DNA of 64,000 nucleotides from Paenibacillus_S sp043945595 (GCF_043945595.1 NZ_JBIFNP010000001.1:2418001-2482000); one strand, 5' to 3'; positions 28,809-38,193 are shown, numbered from the stretch's first letter. Made by a program: numbers and translations. Notes: generated from the letters alone by a model not told the origin.

Positions 28809-28954
28809 CAAGGCTGTCTCCTTTTATGGATCGATTGAACTCTTCTATCAAGAAGCGGAACTCCTTTAGATGAAGAGAACCATTTGCTAATGTGTCACGT
28901 TTGTTATCTTTTCATACCCTTTTGAACAAAAAAACTGCTGTCTCCGCATCAAAA

Positions 28955-28985
28955 ATAGGCCATTCAGAAATGTCTGAATGACCTA
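28955..28985. terminator. Intergenic hairpin
   Basis: ATAGGCCATTCAGA pairs with TCTGAATGACCTAT (one mismatch), with A residues before and a short AT-rich stretch after. It lies between small minus-strand genes and probably ends the transcript from 29413. Confidence 0.6.
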
Positions 28986-29104
28986 TTAATTACGAAGAAA
29001 CACTTCTCATCCCGCTTGCATGGCGATTTTGAAGCCGTCTTACACGTCGTTAGAGACTGGCTCTATCGGCGGGCGGTATCCTTTTACTACAGACTGTTCT
29101 AAGG

Positions 29105-29413
29105 CTATTTCAATGAGGAATAAGATGAAAGACCCTGCAGCCCGAAAATGACGAAGATGAAAATAAGCATAATAATATATAAAACAATAACGATGGCCGC
29201 CAGCAGAAGGGAAGCCCGCGCATAGTTCTTCTTATTCGGATTGGTTTGATCCCCGAAGGCCCAGACGAACAGCATGATCAGATTCACCAGCGGAATGGCC
29301 AATACGATCAAGGTCACAAGCCATTGCTTCACGGTTAACACAGGCGCCTGCAAAGAGCGGGCTTGACTATCAGCGGTACCGGCATTCAAAGACGGGTTGG
29401 ATTCAAAACTCAT
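29105..29413 (-). CDS. Small membrane protein with two membrane segments
   Basis: 102 residues. A polar N-terminus is followed by two hydrophobic segments (WLVTLIVLAIPLVNLIMLFV and SLLLAAIVIVLYIIMLIFIF) joined by a short loop with GDQTNPNKKNYARAS. The pattern PLVN...WAF...NPNK.NYA recurs in small uncharacterised membrane proteins of Bacillota. AGAGGTG precedes the ATG. Function is unknown. Confidence 0.75.
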   Translation of the reverse strand: MSFESNPSLNAGTADSQARSLQAPVLTVKQWLVTLIVLAIPLVNLIMLFVWAFGDQTNPNKKNYARASLLLAAIVIVLYIIMLIFIFVIFGLQGLSSYSSLK

Positions 29414-29571
29414 ACAATCACCTCTTTAGTCGAAATATGAATTTATGACACTCCCCGAATTGTAATATTTATAGGACATTAGGCGGATTCATTGGTTAGG
29501 GAAGGAGGAAAAGCCCTCGTAATGAAGAAAGTATGTATTTATACAGAAAAATAGGGATGCGAGGGACAAGC

Positions 29572-31788
29572 ATGGTTGAATCGATATCTGGTATGGATCA
29601 TGGGTCTTCTAAAAGTGTGCCGTCGTCAAACGCATTAACGGATGGGAAGGATAAGCTGTTCCAGCATGCTTTTGACTATGCTGCAATCGGGATGGCACTT
29701 ATTGCCCTGGATGGAACCTGGTTAAAAGTAAATCCGGCTCTTTCCAACATATCGGGCTATTCGTCGGCTGAATTAATGAAGACCGACATTGCGGCTATTA
29801 TTCATGCCGACGATCTGAAGAGCCTGCAAAGACTCCATAGCAGACTGTTGAGCAGCCGTAAGGACACCTATAACAAAGAAATCCGCTGTTATCATAAGCA
29901 GGGTCATATCATATGGGGACTGCTGTACGTATCATTGGTACGGGATGAAGCAGGGGCTCCTTTATACACCATTGCACAGATTCAGGATATTAGTGCGCGC
30001 AAGCAGTTAGAACAAAAATTCAGTTCTTTAATCGAGTACAACCCTGCCGGCATCATTTCTTTGGACATGCATGGAAGAATGAACGGGTTGAACGAAGCGA
30101 TGGAGCAGATTATCGGGTACAAGTCCTACGAATTGATGGATAAGCCGCTTAAAACGATCATTGCCGGCGAGCGCGAGCATCTCCATATATTTCAGCATGC
30201 GGTGGAAGACAAAGAGCAGTACAACCATGACATTACGGTAACGCATAAGGACGGAAGCCTGATCCACCTGGGAGCTAAGGACGTGCCGATTATTGTCGAC
30301 GGGACGATTGTCGGATTTTATATCATTGCGCGTGACATTACAGAGCATAGAATGACGCAGGAAAAGCTGGGAGCGATTCAGCAGGAGCTGATCGATGTCG
30401 TTTCCAAGCAGCATGGAATGACCTATAAATTCAAAAAAATAGGCGATCGCTTTATTCACACATTGTGTGACGGGGAGCTAGTTTATCGTTTGGGCTACCG
30501 GCCGGAGTTTGTCGTCGGAAAGGAACTGAGCGATTTTCCTGTAGAGTCCGGCAGTATCGCACAAATAGAGGAATGCTACAACAGAGCCTGGTCCGGAGAA
30601 GAGACGGTGACTTATGAGGGCCAGAAAAATAATCTGACCTACCTGATCCATATGAAGCCTGTTAAGCGAAGCGGGAAGGTCGTAGAGGTGATAGCCTCAT
30701 GTATTGATATCTCGGAAAGAAAGCGGGCCGAGGAAGATTTAAGAGCGACCAAGGAGATGCTGGAATCGTTTATTAACAATACGCCGGATGCGATCGATGT
30801 CGTCGATTTGAACGGGAATGTCGTCCAGGTAAACCGAGCTTTTGAGAAAATATACGGTTACACCGAGGAGGAAGCCCTCGGCAAGCAGCTGCTTATCATT
30901 CCCGAGGATAAGACGGAAGAAAAGGACATGCTGTACAGCAAACTGACTTCGGGGACGGATATTGAAAACTATGAAACGACGAGACTCCGCAAGGACGGCA
31001 GCTTGCTCTATATTAATCTGACCTTGTCGACGATCAAAGATGCCAACGGCAAGACGATAGCTTACGCCGCGATTACAAGAGACATTACCGAACGCAAAAA
31101 AACGGAAGAATTGCTGCGCAAATCGGACCGTCTGTCGGTTGTCGGACAGCTGGCCGCCGGGCTGGCCCATGAGATCAGAAATCCGCTGACGTCGCTGAAA
31201 GGCTTTCTTCAGCTGATGCAGGCCGGGGTACCCTCCCAGGAAAAATATTATGAGATTATGATCTCGGAGCTGGACCGGATTAATTTTATCGTCAGCGAAT
31301 TTTTAATTATAGCCAAGCCTCAAGTTACCCAGTACGATAATAAATCGCTGAACCGGATTCTCGATACGGTCATTCAGCTGATTGAACCGGAAGCCAATAT
31401 GAAAAACGTCGAGATGCAGGTCGACATGGGCCTGAAGCCGGTATTGGTTCGCTGCTCGGAAATTCAATTGAAGCAGGTTTTCATTAATTTGATGAAAAAT
31501 GCGATTGAGGCTATGCCTCAGGGCGGGCAGCTGAAGATCGATGTGGATAATGGAGAGCAGGACGTTCTGGTGCGCATTGCGGATACCGGCAGCGGCATTC
31601 CGAAGGAACGCTTGTCCCATCTGGGAGAGCCTTTTTATACGACGAAGGAAAAGGGAACGGGGCTTGGGCTGATGATGTGCTTTAAAATTATCGAGTCCCA
31701 TCAAGGCAGTATCGATTTCCGAAGCCAGCTTCATGAAGGGACGACCGTTGAAGTGGTTCTGCCTGTCGTTCAGCCCTACTTGAAATAA
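29572..31788 (+). CDS. PAS-domain sensor histidine kinase
   Basis: A soluble sensor kinase of 738 residues with no membrane segment. Four PAS/PAC units fill the first 520 residues (for example DYAAIGMALIALDGTWLKVN, EYNPAGIISLDMHGRMNGLN, NTPDAIDVVDLNGNVVQVN, ending ITRDITERKKTEEL). HisKA carries the phospho-accepting histidine at about residue 533 (AAGLAHEIRNPLTSLKG). HATPase_c follows with NLMKNAIEAMPQGG, DTGSGIPKERL and EKGTGLGL. The plan is like the KinA/KinE kinases that feed the sporulation phosphorelay, and no response regulator gene is adjacent, which fits an orphan kinase. ATG 29572 follows GAGGGA. Confidence 0.93.
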   Translation: MVESISGMDHGSSKSVPSSNALTDGKDKLFQHAFDYAAIGMALIALDGTWLKVNPALSNISGYSSAELMKTDIAAIIHADDLKSLQRLHSRLLSSRKDTYNKEIRCYHKQGHIIWGLLYVSLVRDEAGAPLYTIAQIQDISARKQLEQKFSSLIEYNPAGIISLDMHGRMNGLNEAMEQIIGYKSYELMDKPLKTIIAGEREHLHIFQHAVEDKEQYNHDITVTHKDGSLIHLGAKDVPIIVDGTIVGFYIIARDITEHRMTQEKLGAIQQELIDVVSKQHGMTYKFKKIGDRFIHTLCDGELVYRLGYRPEFVVGKELSDFPVESGSIAQIEECYNRAWSGEETVTYEGQKNNLTYLIHMKPVKRSGKVVEVIASCIDISERKRAEEDLRATKEMLESFINNTPDAIDVVDLNGNVVQVNRAFEKIYGYTEEEALGKQLLIIPEDKTEEKDMLYSKLTSGTDIENYETTRLRKDGSLLYINLTLSTIKDANGKTIAYAAITRDITERKKTEELLRKSDRLSVVGQLAAGLAHEIRNPLTSLKGFLQLMQAGVPSQEKYYEIMISELDRINFIVSEFLIIAKPQVTQYDNKSLNRILDTVIQLIEPEANMKNVEMQVDMGLKPVLVRCSEIQLKQVFINLMKNAIEAMPQGGQLKIDVDNGEQDVLVRIADTGSGIPKERLSHLGEPFYTTKEKGTGLGLMMCFKIIESHQGSIDFRSQLHEGTTVEVVLPVVQPYLK

Positions 31789-31892
31789 ACCGTATACGAT
31801 CTGAAATTAACGTTAGCACGGAGAGGACAAGTCGTGTTATGCTGGAATAGTGTGCACAAAGCGAATAGATAACGAAGGAGTGGATACGAAGG

Positions 31893-32828
31893 ATGAAGCA
31901 CAAGCGTCTGGGAAAGACGGAGTTGAATGTCTCCAGCATTACTTTCGGTTGTTGGGAGCTGGGGGGACGGACCTGGGAATTTACAAGCGACGACAACAAC
32001 ATCAAGGCTATTCAAGCGGCTTATGAGATGGGCATTACAACTTTCGATACGGCGGAAGGCTATGGCTCCGGCCACTCGGAAGAAATTGTCGGGGCGGCAT
32101 TGGAAGGCATTCGCAGCCAATGCGTGATTTCGACCAAAGTAAGCCGCGCTCACCTGGCGCCTGATGACGTTAGACGTTCGGCAGAGAACAGCCTCAATCG
32201 GCTCAAAACGGATTATATCGATATTTATTATATTCATTGGCCAAGCTTTGAAATCCCACTGGATAAAACGCTTTCAGAATTCAACAAGCTTAAAGAAGAA
32301 GGATTGATTCGTGCGATCGGCGTTTCCAATTTCTCTTTGGCACAGCTCCAGGAAGCGGGACAATACGCTCAAATCGACGTTATTCAGCCGGAGTACAGCC
32401 TTCTCCACCGTGAGATTGAGCAGGAGATCGTCCCTTACTGCCTGCAAAACCAAATCGGGATTATGAGCTACAGCTCCATCGCGAAAGGCATTCTGACCGG
32501 AGCATTCCATCTGGGCGGAAAAACATTGGACGAGAACGATTTCCGCAGTACGAGACGCCTGTTCCTGCCGGAGCATTTAAAATTAGAGGAAGAGCTCATC
32601 CTGCTGCTGAAGCAAATTGCCGATGCTAAAGGCAAAGCGGTTTCTCAGATAGCGATTCAATGGCTGCTGCAGCAGCCTGCGCTGACTACGGCGATCGTCG
32701 GTTCCCAAAGCATTAAGCATATGCAGGAAAATGTCGACGCAGTGGATATCGAATTAACCTCCGATGAAATCCAGGCTTTGAGTGCGGTGAGTCAAAAAGT
32801 GATTGCCGGAATCGACGCTGCACAATAA
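31893..32828 (+). CDS. Aldo/keto reductase
   Basis: A NAD(P)H-dependent aldo/keto reductase of 311 residues with the TIM-barrel catalytic tetrad: Asp and Tyr in FDTAEGYGSG, Lys in ISTKVSR and His in YYIHWPSFE. The family signature IGVSNFSLAQL and the cofactor-binding end IVGSQSIKHMQENV are present. GAAGGAGTGG precedes the ATG. The gene stands alone. The substrate cannot be told. The gap after it (32829-33296) contains no convincing gene, only a terminator-like hairpin. Confidence 0.93.
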   Translation: MKHKRLGKTELNVSSITFGCWELGGRTWEFTSDDNNIKAIQAAYEMGITTFDTAEGYGSGHSEEIVGAALEGIRSQCVISTKVSRAHLAPDDVRRSAENSLNRLKTDYIDIYYIHWPSFEIPLDKTLSEFNKLKEEGLIRAIGVSNFSLAQLQEAGQYAQIDVIQPEYSLLHREIEQEIVPYCLQNQIGIMSYSSIAKGILTGAFHLGGKTLDENDFRSTRRLFLPEHLKLEEELILLLKQIADAKGKAVSQIAIQWLLQQPALTTAIVGSQSIKHMQENVDAVDIELTSDEIQALSAVSQKVIAGIDAAQ

Positions 32829-33143
32829 ATAAGATGAGCTCTTCAAAAAGTATCATGTCTTGCTTGCAACCTTGCTGCCTTGCATCAAAACTAGCATTTG
32901 TGTCCTAAAACAATGAAAGCCCTACCTCTCTTTCATCCTTGCGGCTCCGATGACCGCGCCAGTGTGAATCAGTTAACACGAAAAACAAATTCTTGGGTTC
33001 ATGGAATTTGAATAGTTTAAATGGGTGGAGGAATAGCGGGGCAACACTTAATTGAGGCTGCTTTGCAAATATATAATTGATACATCCATACATCATATCA
33101 TAGATTGATTTTGTTGGCAAGTCATTTGTTGCTTTCTTAATAA

Positions 33144-33201
33144 CCGGGAACAGGACTCTTCTTGATTGGATAAGCAGAGCGCTTTCCCGGCTCTTTTTTT
33201 T
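33144..33201 (+). terminator. Terminator-like hairpin in the gap before fumC
   Basis: CCGGGAA (33144) pairs with TTCCCGG (33184), with a loop of about 33 bases, followed by a run of eight T. Confidence 0.5.
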
Positions 33202-33296
33202 GTATATTTGGGCTAAATCGGGCGGCTGGTTATTCTCGTTTTGAGAAATGCATAAAATGGGTAAAATACGTTGGAAATAAACTGGGAGGTGCAGTG

Positions 33297-34682
33297 ATGA
33301 GTTATAGAATTGAACGGGATACGATGGGGGAAATTCAGGTACCTGCGGATAAGCTGTGGGGAGCACAGACTCAACGGAGCAGCGAAAACTTCAAAATCGG
33401 TACGGAACGGATGCCTTTGGAGGTCGTCCGGGCTTTTGCCGTGCTTAAGAAGTCGGCAGCGCTCGTGAACAGCAAGCTCGGCAAGCTGGAAAGGGAAAAA
33501 GCGGAGGCCATCGTTCAGGCGGCGGACGAAATCCTTGAAGGGAAATGGGACGAGCATTTTCCTCTGGTGGTGTGGCAGACGGGCAGCGGTACGCAATCCA
33601 ATATGAATGTGAACGAAGTGATCGCCCACAGAGGCAATCAGCTGCTGGAGCAGCGGGGGAGCACGGCGCGAATTCATCCGAACGACGATGTGAACAAATC
33701 GCAAAGTTCCAATGATACGTTTCCTACGGCGCTGCATATTGCCGGCGTGCTTGCGGTTGAGGATCAGCTGCTGCCGGCGATTGCCAAGCTGAAGGAGACG
33801 CTGCAGCTCAAGATGGAGGCATTCGCGGATATTGTCAAAATCGGGCGTACCCATTTGCAGGATGCGACACCCCTGACGCTGGGACAAGAGATCAGCGGCT
33901 GGTGGGCCATGCTGGAGCACACCGGCAAAATGATCGAGAGCAGCGTGCAGTCGATGAAGGAGCTGGCGATCGGCGGTACGGCCGTTGGGACGGGTCTGAA
34001 CGCCGATCCGCGGTTCGGAGATATGACCGCGGAAGAAATCAGCAGAGAAACCGGCAAATCGTTCGTATCGGCAGCGAACAAATTCCATGCGCTGACGAGT
34101 CACGATCAATTGGTATTCGTCCATGGAGCGATCAAGGCGCTGGCCGCCGACTTGATGAAAATCGCCAACGATGTCCGCTGGCTGGCCAGCGGGCCGCGGT
34201 GCGGCATCGGCGAGCTGACCATTCCGGAGAATGAACCGGGGAGCTCGATCATGCCCGGCAAGGTGAACCCGACGCAGAGCGAAGCGATGACGATGGTCGT
34301 ATGCCAGGTGATGGGCAATGACGCGGTGATCGGTTTCGCGGCGAGCCAGGGGAATTTTGAGCTGAACGTGTTCAAGCCGGTGCTGATTCATAATTTCCTG
34401 CAATCTTGCCGCCTGCTCTCGGACGCGCTCCATTCCTTCAACGACCATTGCGCGGTCGGCATTGAGCCGAATCGCGAGGTGATCGAACGCTACCTGCAGC
34501 AGTCGTTGATGCTGGTCACCGCTTTGAACCCGCATATCGGCTACGAGAAAGCGGCGAAGATCGCCAAGCAGGCGCACAAGGAAGGGCTTTCGCTGAAGGA
34601 ATCGGCGGTTCGCAGCGGGTTCCTGACCGAGGAGCAATTTGACGAGTATGTCCGTCCGGAAGAGATGATCGGGCCCAAATAA
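33297..34682 (+). CDS. fumC: Class II fumarate hydratase
   Basis: FumC, 461-462 residues, converts fumarate to L-malate in the citric acid cycle and needs no iron. The superfamily signature GSSIMPGKVNPTQSEA is complete. TGSGTQSNMNVNEV and PNDDVNKSQSSNDTFP, which bind substrate, and GRTHLQDATPLTLGQE with the catalytic His are also present. GGGAGGTG precedes the ATG. It is a single gene. Confidence 0.97.
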   Translation: MSYRIERDTMGEIQVPADKLWGAQTQRSSENFKIGTERMPLEVVRAFAVLKKSAALVNSKLGKLEREKAEAIVQAADEILEGKWDEHFPLVVWQTGSGTQSNMNVNEVIAHRGNQLLEQRGSTARIHPNDDVNKSQSSNDTFPTALHIAGVLAVEDQLLPAIAKLKETLQLKMEAFADIVKIGRTHLQDATPLTLGQEISGWWAMLEHTGKMIESSVQSMKELAIGGTAVGTGLNADPRFGDMTAEEISRETGKSFVSAANKFHALTSHDQLVFVHGAIKALAADLMKIANDVRWLASGPRCGIGELTIPENEPGSSIMPGKVNPTQSEAMTMVVCQVMGNDAVIGFAASQGNFELNVFKPVLIHNFLQSCRLLSDALHSFNDHCAVGIEPNREVIERYLQQSLMLVTALNPHIGYEKAAKIAKQAHKEGLSLKESAVRSGFLTEEQFDEYVRPEEMIGPK

Positions 34683-34753
34683 GCTTCCCGTCCGCGGCGT
34701 TTATTTGGTAAACTAGGCTTATAGAACGGATGGACAAGGAGACCGAAGCATAG

Positions 34754-35419
34754 ATGAGCAAGGAACTGGAACAATTCGATATTTTTGATGCTCGGATGAA
34801 TCCGATCGGGACAGCCCCGCGGCCGGAGGTACATAAGCAGGGGTATTGGCATCAAACCTTCCAATGCTGGATTGTCATGATGCCGGTGCCAGGCGATAGT
34901 GCAAATATTCGACAGACGGTGACCGAGCCGGAGCTGCTCTTTCAAATGCGGCACCCGGGAAAGGATACGTTCCCGAGCCTGCTCGACATCTCCTGCGCCG
35001 GTCATCTGCTGGCGGGTGAGCGGGTGGAGGAAGGAGTACGCGAGTTGGCGGAGGAGCTGGGCGTCGAGATCGCTTTCGAGCGGCTGCGCCCTTGCGGCGT
35101 GTTCCAGGAAGAGCAGCGGATCTCGCCTGTGCTGATCGACCGCGAGTTTTGTCATGTGTTCGTCCTGCCGTACGATCAGCCGCTGGAGCAGTATAAGCTT
35201 CAGGAAGACGAAGTCACCGGCTTATACCGGATTCCCCTGTCGGATGTGCGAGAGCTGGCTCAAGGCCGCTTGGGCACGATTACAGCGGATGGTGTAGAGC
35301 CGGATGAACGGCAGCGGTTGGCTCCGGTTCAGCGGCAGTTCACTCAAGGTGATTTCGTACCGCACAGCGCCGCTTATTATGACCTGGTGCTAAATACGAT
35401 CGAGCAGATAATGAGCTGA
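34754..35419 (+). CDS. Nudix hydrolase (isopentenyl-diphosphate isomerase-like)
   Basis: 221 residues with a Nudix box in GHLLAGERVEEGVRELAEEL (positions about 82-103). The spacing between the two glutamate-containing halves is one residue shorter than the textbook motif, as happens in this subgroup. The C-terminal part (DEVTGLYRIPLSDVRELAQG) recalls IPP-isomerase-like Nudix proteins. It starts 71 bases after fumC. The substrate is unknown. Confidence 0.88.
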   Translation: MSKELEQFDIFDARMNPIGTAPRPEVHKQGYWHQTFQCWIVMMPVPGDSANIRQTVTEPELLFQMRHPGKDTFPSLLDISCAGHLLAGERVEEGVRELAEELGVEIAFERLRPCGVFQEEQRISPVLIDREFCHVFVLPYDQPLEQYKLQEDEVTGLYRIPLSDVRELAQGRLGTITADGVEPDERQRLAPVQRQFTQGDFVPHSAAYYDLVLNTIEQIMS

Positions 35420-35448
35420 GCCGGTTGGGGCTGGTCGTGTCCCAGCGT

Positions 35449-35625
35449 CGCTAACACTGTAGAGCCTTGCCGTCCTCCTGGCCTGCTGCACGGCTCGTGC
35501 CGCCCTGGCCTTAGAATCGCTAATGCAGCGCGGCTCTGCGGGTTGCCTTGGCTCATTATCGCTAACGCTGCGGCCCTGTCGGCCTGGCTTCCGAGACGCC
35601 AATAACGCTGCGGCCAAGGCCAGAT
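35449..35625. repeat. Degenerate GC-rich repeats between the Nudix gene and the T-box
   Basis: The core CGCTAACGCTGCGGCC recurs in diverged form at about 35449, 35518, 35560 and 35600, at irregular distances, separated by GGCCTGGCTT-like segments. This part of the gap has no gene; it could be decayed extragenic repeats. Confidence 0.5.
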
Positions 35626-35699
35626 TCAAATGAGCGTATTTCGCCGGAAGCCGGTTGATTTACGGCCGGATTTCGGCTATAATCAATCCACAATCGAAT

Positions 35700-35914
35700 T
35701 CACATTCATTATGCCGATGATGAGCATCCAACTCGGAGGCGTTCTCGTCAAGAGTGATCCAGCAGCAGGCTTGCTGCTTTCATACTCCTAAGTTAACCGG
35801 GCCCGCCCGTTACCGCGGAACCAAAGAGGATCCGAACGCCTGAGGCGTTCGGGTCAAGTTGGGTGGCACCGCGAGAAAAACGCTCCTCGTCCCATATGGA
35901 CAAGGGCGTTTTTT
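35700..35914 (+). promoter_or_regulatory. T-box leader of the seryl-tRNA synthetase gene
   Basis: The T-box consensus is clear as AGTTGGGTGGCACCGCGAG (about 35857-35875). It is followed by a terminator (AACGC...GCGTT arms, 35878-35914, with a T run). Upstream, stem-I-like sequence extends back to about 35700. Uncharged tRNA-Ser would pair with the T-box and prevent termination. I could not fix the specifier codon with confidence. Confidence 0.88.
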
Positions 35915-35942
35915 GCATTTTTATCAAAAGGAGTGTGGAAGT

Positions 35943-37292
35943 ATGTTGGATATGCAGTGGATACGGGATCATGCGGAGAAGGTACAGGAGCTGGCTCGCC
36001 TCAAGAAGATTGACGTTTCGGTGGAAGAGCTGCTTGCGGCGGATCGTAGGAAGCGCAGCCTGTTTCGGAAAACGGAGGCGTTGAGAGCGGCACGAAATCA
36101 GGCCTCCCGCGACATCGGTGCGATGCTGCAGCAGACTGGCGACACGAAGGCAGCGGAGGCATTAAAGCTGCAGGTGAAGCAGCTTAACCAGCAGCTGAAC
36201 GTGTTGGAATCAGAGCTTGAGCAGGTGGAAAAAGACATCGAGCGGCTGATGCTGCTGATGCCGAACGAGGTATCGGCGGATACGCCGTCAGGGCAATCGG
36301 ACGCAGATAATGTAGAGGTGAAGCGAGTTGGTCAACCGCCGTTATTCGACTTTGAGGCGAAGGACCATGTATCGCTTGGGGAAATGCACGGCATGCTGGA
36401 CCTTCAGCGGGGCGTCAAGGTAGGCGGGACGCGGAACTATGTGCTGAAAGGGACCGGCTTCATGCTGCACCGCGCTGTGCAGCAGCTGGCGCTCGATCTG
36501 CTGATTGCCCGCGGCTTTACGCCGATGGAGGTGCCGCTGCTCGTCAGGCGGGAGGCGCTGCAGCATACGGGATTTTTTCCGCTGGGGCAAGACCAGGTGT
36601 ACCAGCTGGAGGCTGCGGACAGATGGCTGGTCGGGACCTCGGAGGTGCCTCTCGTTTCCTGCTTCAGCGGCGAGATTATCGATGTGCAGGAGCCGATGCG
36701 GCTAGCCGCGGCGACCACCTGCTTCCGCAGCGAGGTGGGATCGGCGGGCAAGGATGTCCGCGGGCTTTACCGGGTCCACCAGTTCGCGAAGGTGGAACAG
36801 GTCATTCTATGCGAGAACGACGTCGAGCTGTCGGAGCGGCTGCTTCAGGAGCTCACGGACAATGCGGAACGGCTGCTGGAGCTGTTGGAGCTGCCTTACC
36901 GGGTAGTGGCGGTATGCACCGGCGACATGTCGCAGAAAACATATAAGCAGTACGATATCGAGACATGGATGCCAAGCCGGAACGCTTACGGGGAGACTCA
37001 TTCGTCGTCGATGCTGCTGGATTTTCAGGCGCGGCGCGCGAATATTCGCTACAGGGATGCCAAGAGCAAGCTGCGCTACTGCCATACGCTGAACAATACG
37101 GCGGTGGCTACGCCGCGCATCCTGATTCCTTTGCTGGAAAACCATCAGCAGGCGGATGGAACCGTCCTGCTTCCGAAAGCGCTCCGGCCGTATATGGGCG
37201 GCTTGGAAAAATTGGTGCCGGCAGATAGACAGACGATGGGAGAAGAAGGGACGACAAGCAATGGAGAGGGAGAGTCAAACAGTGGATATTGA
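35943..37292 (+). CDS. serS: Seryl-tRNA synthetase (possibly a second copy)
   Basis: A class II seryl-tRNA synthetase of 449 residues. The N-terminal helical arm (about residues 25-100) is the tRNA-binding coiled coil. Motif 2 is CFRSEVGSAGKDVRGLYRVH, and the active site has TSEVPLV and GETHSSSMLLDFQARR. Motif 3 reads ATPRILIPLLENHQ, with NNTA instead of the usual NGS/NGT. This and the C-terminus are divergent from standard SerS, suggesting a paralogue. GGAGTGTGGAAGT precedes ATG 35943. It is controlled by the T-box, and the acetyltransferase gene overlaps its end. Confidence 0.92.
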   Translation: MLDMQWIRDHAEKVQELARLKKIDVSVEELLAADRRKRSLFRKTEALRAARNQASRDIGAMLQQTGDTKAAEALKLQVKQLNQQLNVLESELEQVEKDIERLMLLMPNEVSADTPSGQSDADNVEVKRVGQPPLFDFEAKDHVSLGEMHGMLDLQRGVKVGGTRNYVLKGTGFMLHRAVQQLALDLLIARGFTPMEVPLLVRREALQHTGFFPLGQDQVYQLEAADRWLVGTSEVPLVSCFSGEIIDVQEPMRLAAATTCFRSEVGSAGKDVRGLYRVHQFAKVEQVILCENDVELSERLLQELTDNAERLLELLELPYRVVAVCTGDMSQKTYKQYDIETWMPSRNAYGETHSSSMLLDFQARRANIRYRDAKSKLRYCHTLNNTAVATPRILIPLLENHQQADGTVLLPKALRPYMGGLEKLVPADRQTMGEEGTTSNGEGESNSGY

Positions 37293-37701
37293 AATCAGAG
37301 AAATGTCGATTCAGGACTATGAGCAGGCGGTCGAGCTGTGGAAACGGATTGATGGTCTCGCCTTGAGCGAGGCCGATTCCAAGGAACGGATCGAGGCCTA
37401 TTTATTGAGAAACGAGGGGCTCAGCTTCGTCGCGGCTGCCAATGAACGGATTGTCGGCACGATATTGTGCGGACATGACGGCCGGAGAGGATTTATTTAT
37501 CATGTGGCGGTAAGCCCGGACTACCGGGGCAGAAAGCTCGGGAACCGTCTTGTCGAAAAAAGCCTGGAGCAGTTAAAGGCGCAGGGGATCGACAAATGTC
37601 ATCTTTTTGTGCTTGAGGATAATGCGCTTGGAGGTAAATTCTGGAGCGCCGTCGGCTGGCAGAAGCGGAGCGGATTCTACGTCTATTCCAAAAATGTATA
37701 A
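37261..37701 (+). CDS. GNAT-family N-acetyltransferase
   Basis: About 146 residues with the GNAT fold: acetyl-CoA loop VAVSPDYRGRKLGNRLVEKS and the terminal FVLEDNALGGKFWSAVGWQK. It overlaps the end of serS by 32 bases, so it shares the T-box-controlled transcript. The substrate is unknown; relatives acetylate small molecules or protein N-termini. An in-frame GTG at 37282 is an alternative start. A strong terminator follows. Confidence 0.9.
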   Translation: MERESQTVDIEIREMSIQDYEQAVELWKRIDGLALSEADSKERIEAYLLRNEGLSFVAAANERIVGTILCGHDGRRGFIYHVAVSPDYRGRKLGNRLVEKSLEQLKAQGIDKCHLFVLEDNALGGKFWSAVGWQKRSGFYVYSKNV

Positions 37702-37775
37702 CTCCGGCGCAGGTACGACCGGCCGCGTGTGAGCGCCGCAGCGCTCGCCCGGGATTCACGTTCGCCGATGCTATG

Positions 37776-37830
37776 AAAAAAAGCTTTGAACCGAACGGCG
37801 TATTCTGCGCCGCGGTTCAAAGCTTTTTTT
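37776..37830. terminator. Bidirectional terminator
   Basis: AAGCTTTGAACCG pairs with CGGTTCAAAGCTT, flanked by an A run and a T run. It can end both the serS-GNAT transcript and the minus-strand DUF2533 gene. Confidence 0.93.
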
Positions 37831-37839
37831 GACATCCCC

Positions 37840-38100
37840 TTATAGAGAAGCGCGCTTTACGTAATCAAGCAGCATTTGCTCGGTGACGAAAGGGCGTACC
37901 GGAGAGATGCCATGATTCGCATGCTCGTTAATACGCGCCGTGGCCCGGTTGATTTCCTCCACCGAGAACGTCTGTCCGGCTTTGCAGGCTTGAACGGCCT
38001 TCTCAATAGCTTGCTCCCGTTCGGCATCCAATGCCTGAAACACTTCAAGATGGGAATGCATTTTGCGGGTATGCGCAGTAATCGCTTCGTGTACGCTCAT
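37840..38100 (-). CDS. DUF2533 (YpbS-like) protein
   Basis: 86 residues similar to B. subtilis YpbS: MSVHEAITAHTRKMHSHLEV, REQAIEKAVQACKAG, INRATARINEHANHGISP and the end VTEQMLLDYVKR. It is soluble and helical, and its function is unknown. Its promoter region holds two palindromic direct repeats (38145-38193). Confidence 0.8.
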   Translation of the reverse strand: MSVHEAITAHTRKMHSHLEVFQALDAEREQAIEKAVQACKAGQTFSVEEINRATARINEHANHGISPVRPFVTEQMLLDYVKRASL

Positions 38101-38144
38101 GATCTGGACTCCTTTACGTGCAGAGCTATAAATAGCCGAAGTTA

Positions 38145-38193
38145 CTAGTATGATACTACGTAAATAGCTGTAGCTGCTAGTATGATACTACGT
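38145..38193. promoter_or_regulatory. Two 17-base repeats, each with a palindrome, upstream of the DUF2533 gene
   Basis: CTAGTATGATACTACGT occurs at 38145-38161 and again at 38177-38193. Each contains the palindrome AGTATGATACT. Their distance (32 bases, about three helix turns) and place 45-93 bases upstream of the gene fit paired operator sites. The rest of the gap up to 38447 shows no gene. Confidence 0.6.

Noticed and set aside
32905..33366. Minus-strand ORF of 153 residues in the gap before fumC
   Set aside because: It overlaps the fumC start, has no good ribosome binding site and a composition (Pro, Tyr, Phe, Leu) unlike a real protein.
33213..34637. Minus-strand frame of 474 residues opposite fumC
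   Set aside because: fumC on the + strand is complete and certain. The antisense frame is a by-product of its GC-rich codons.
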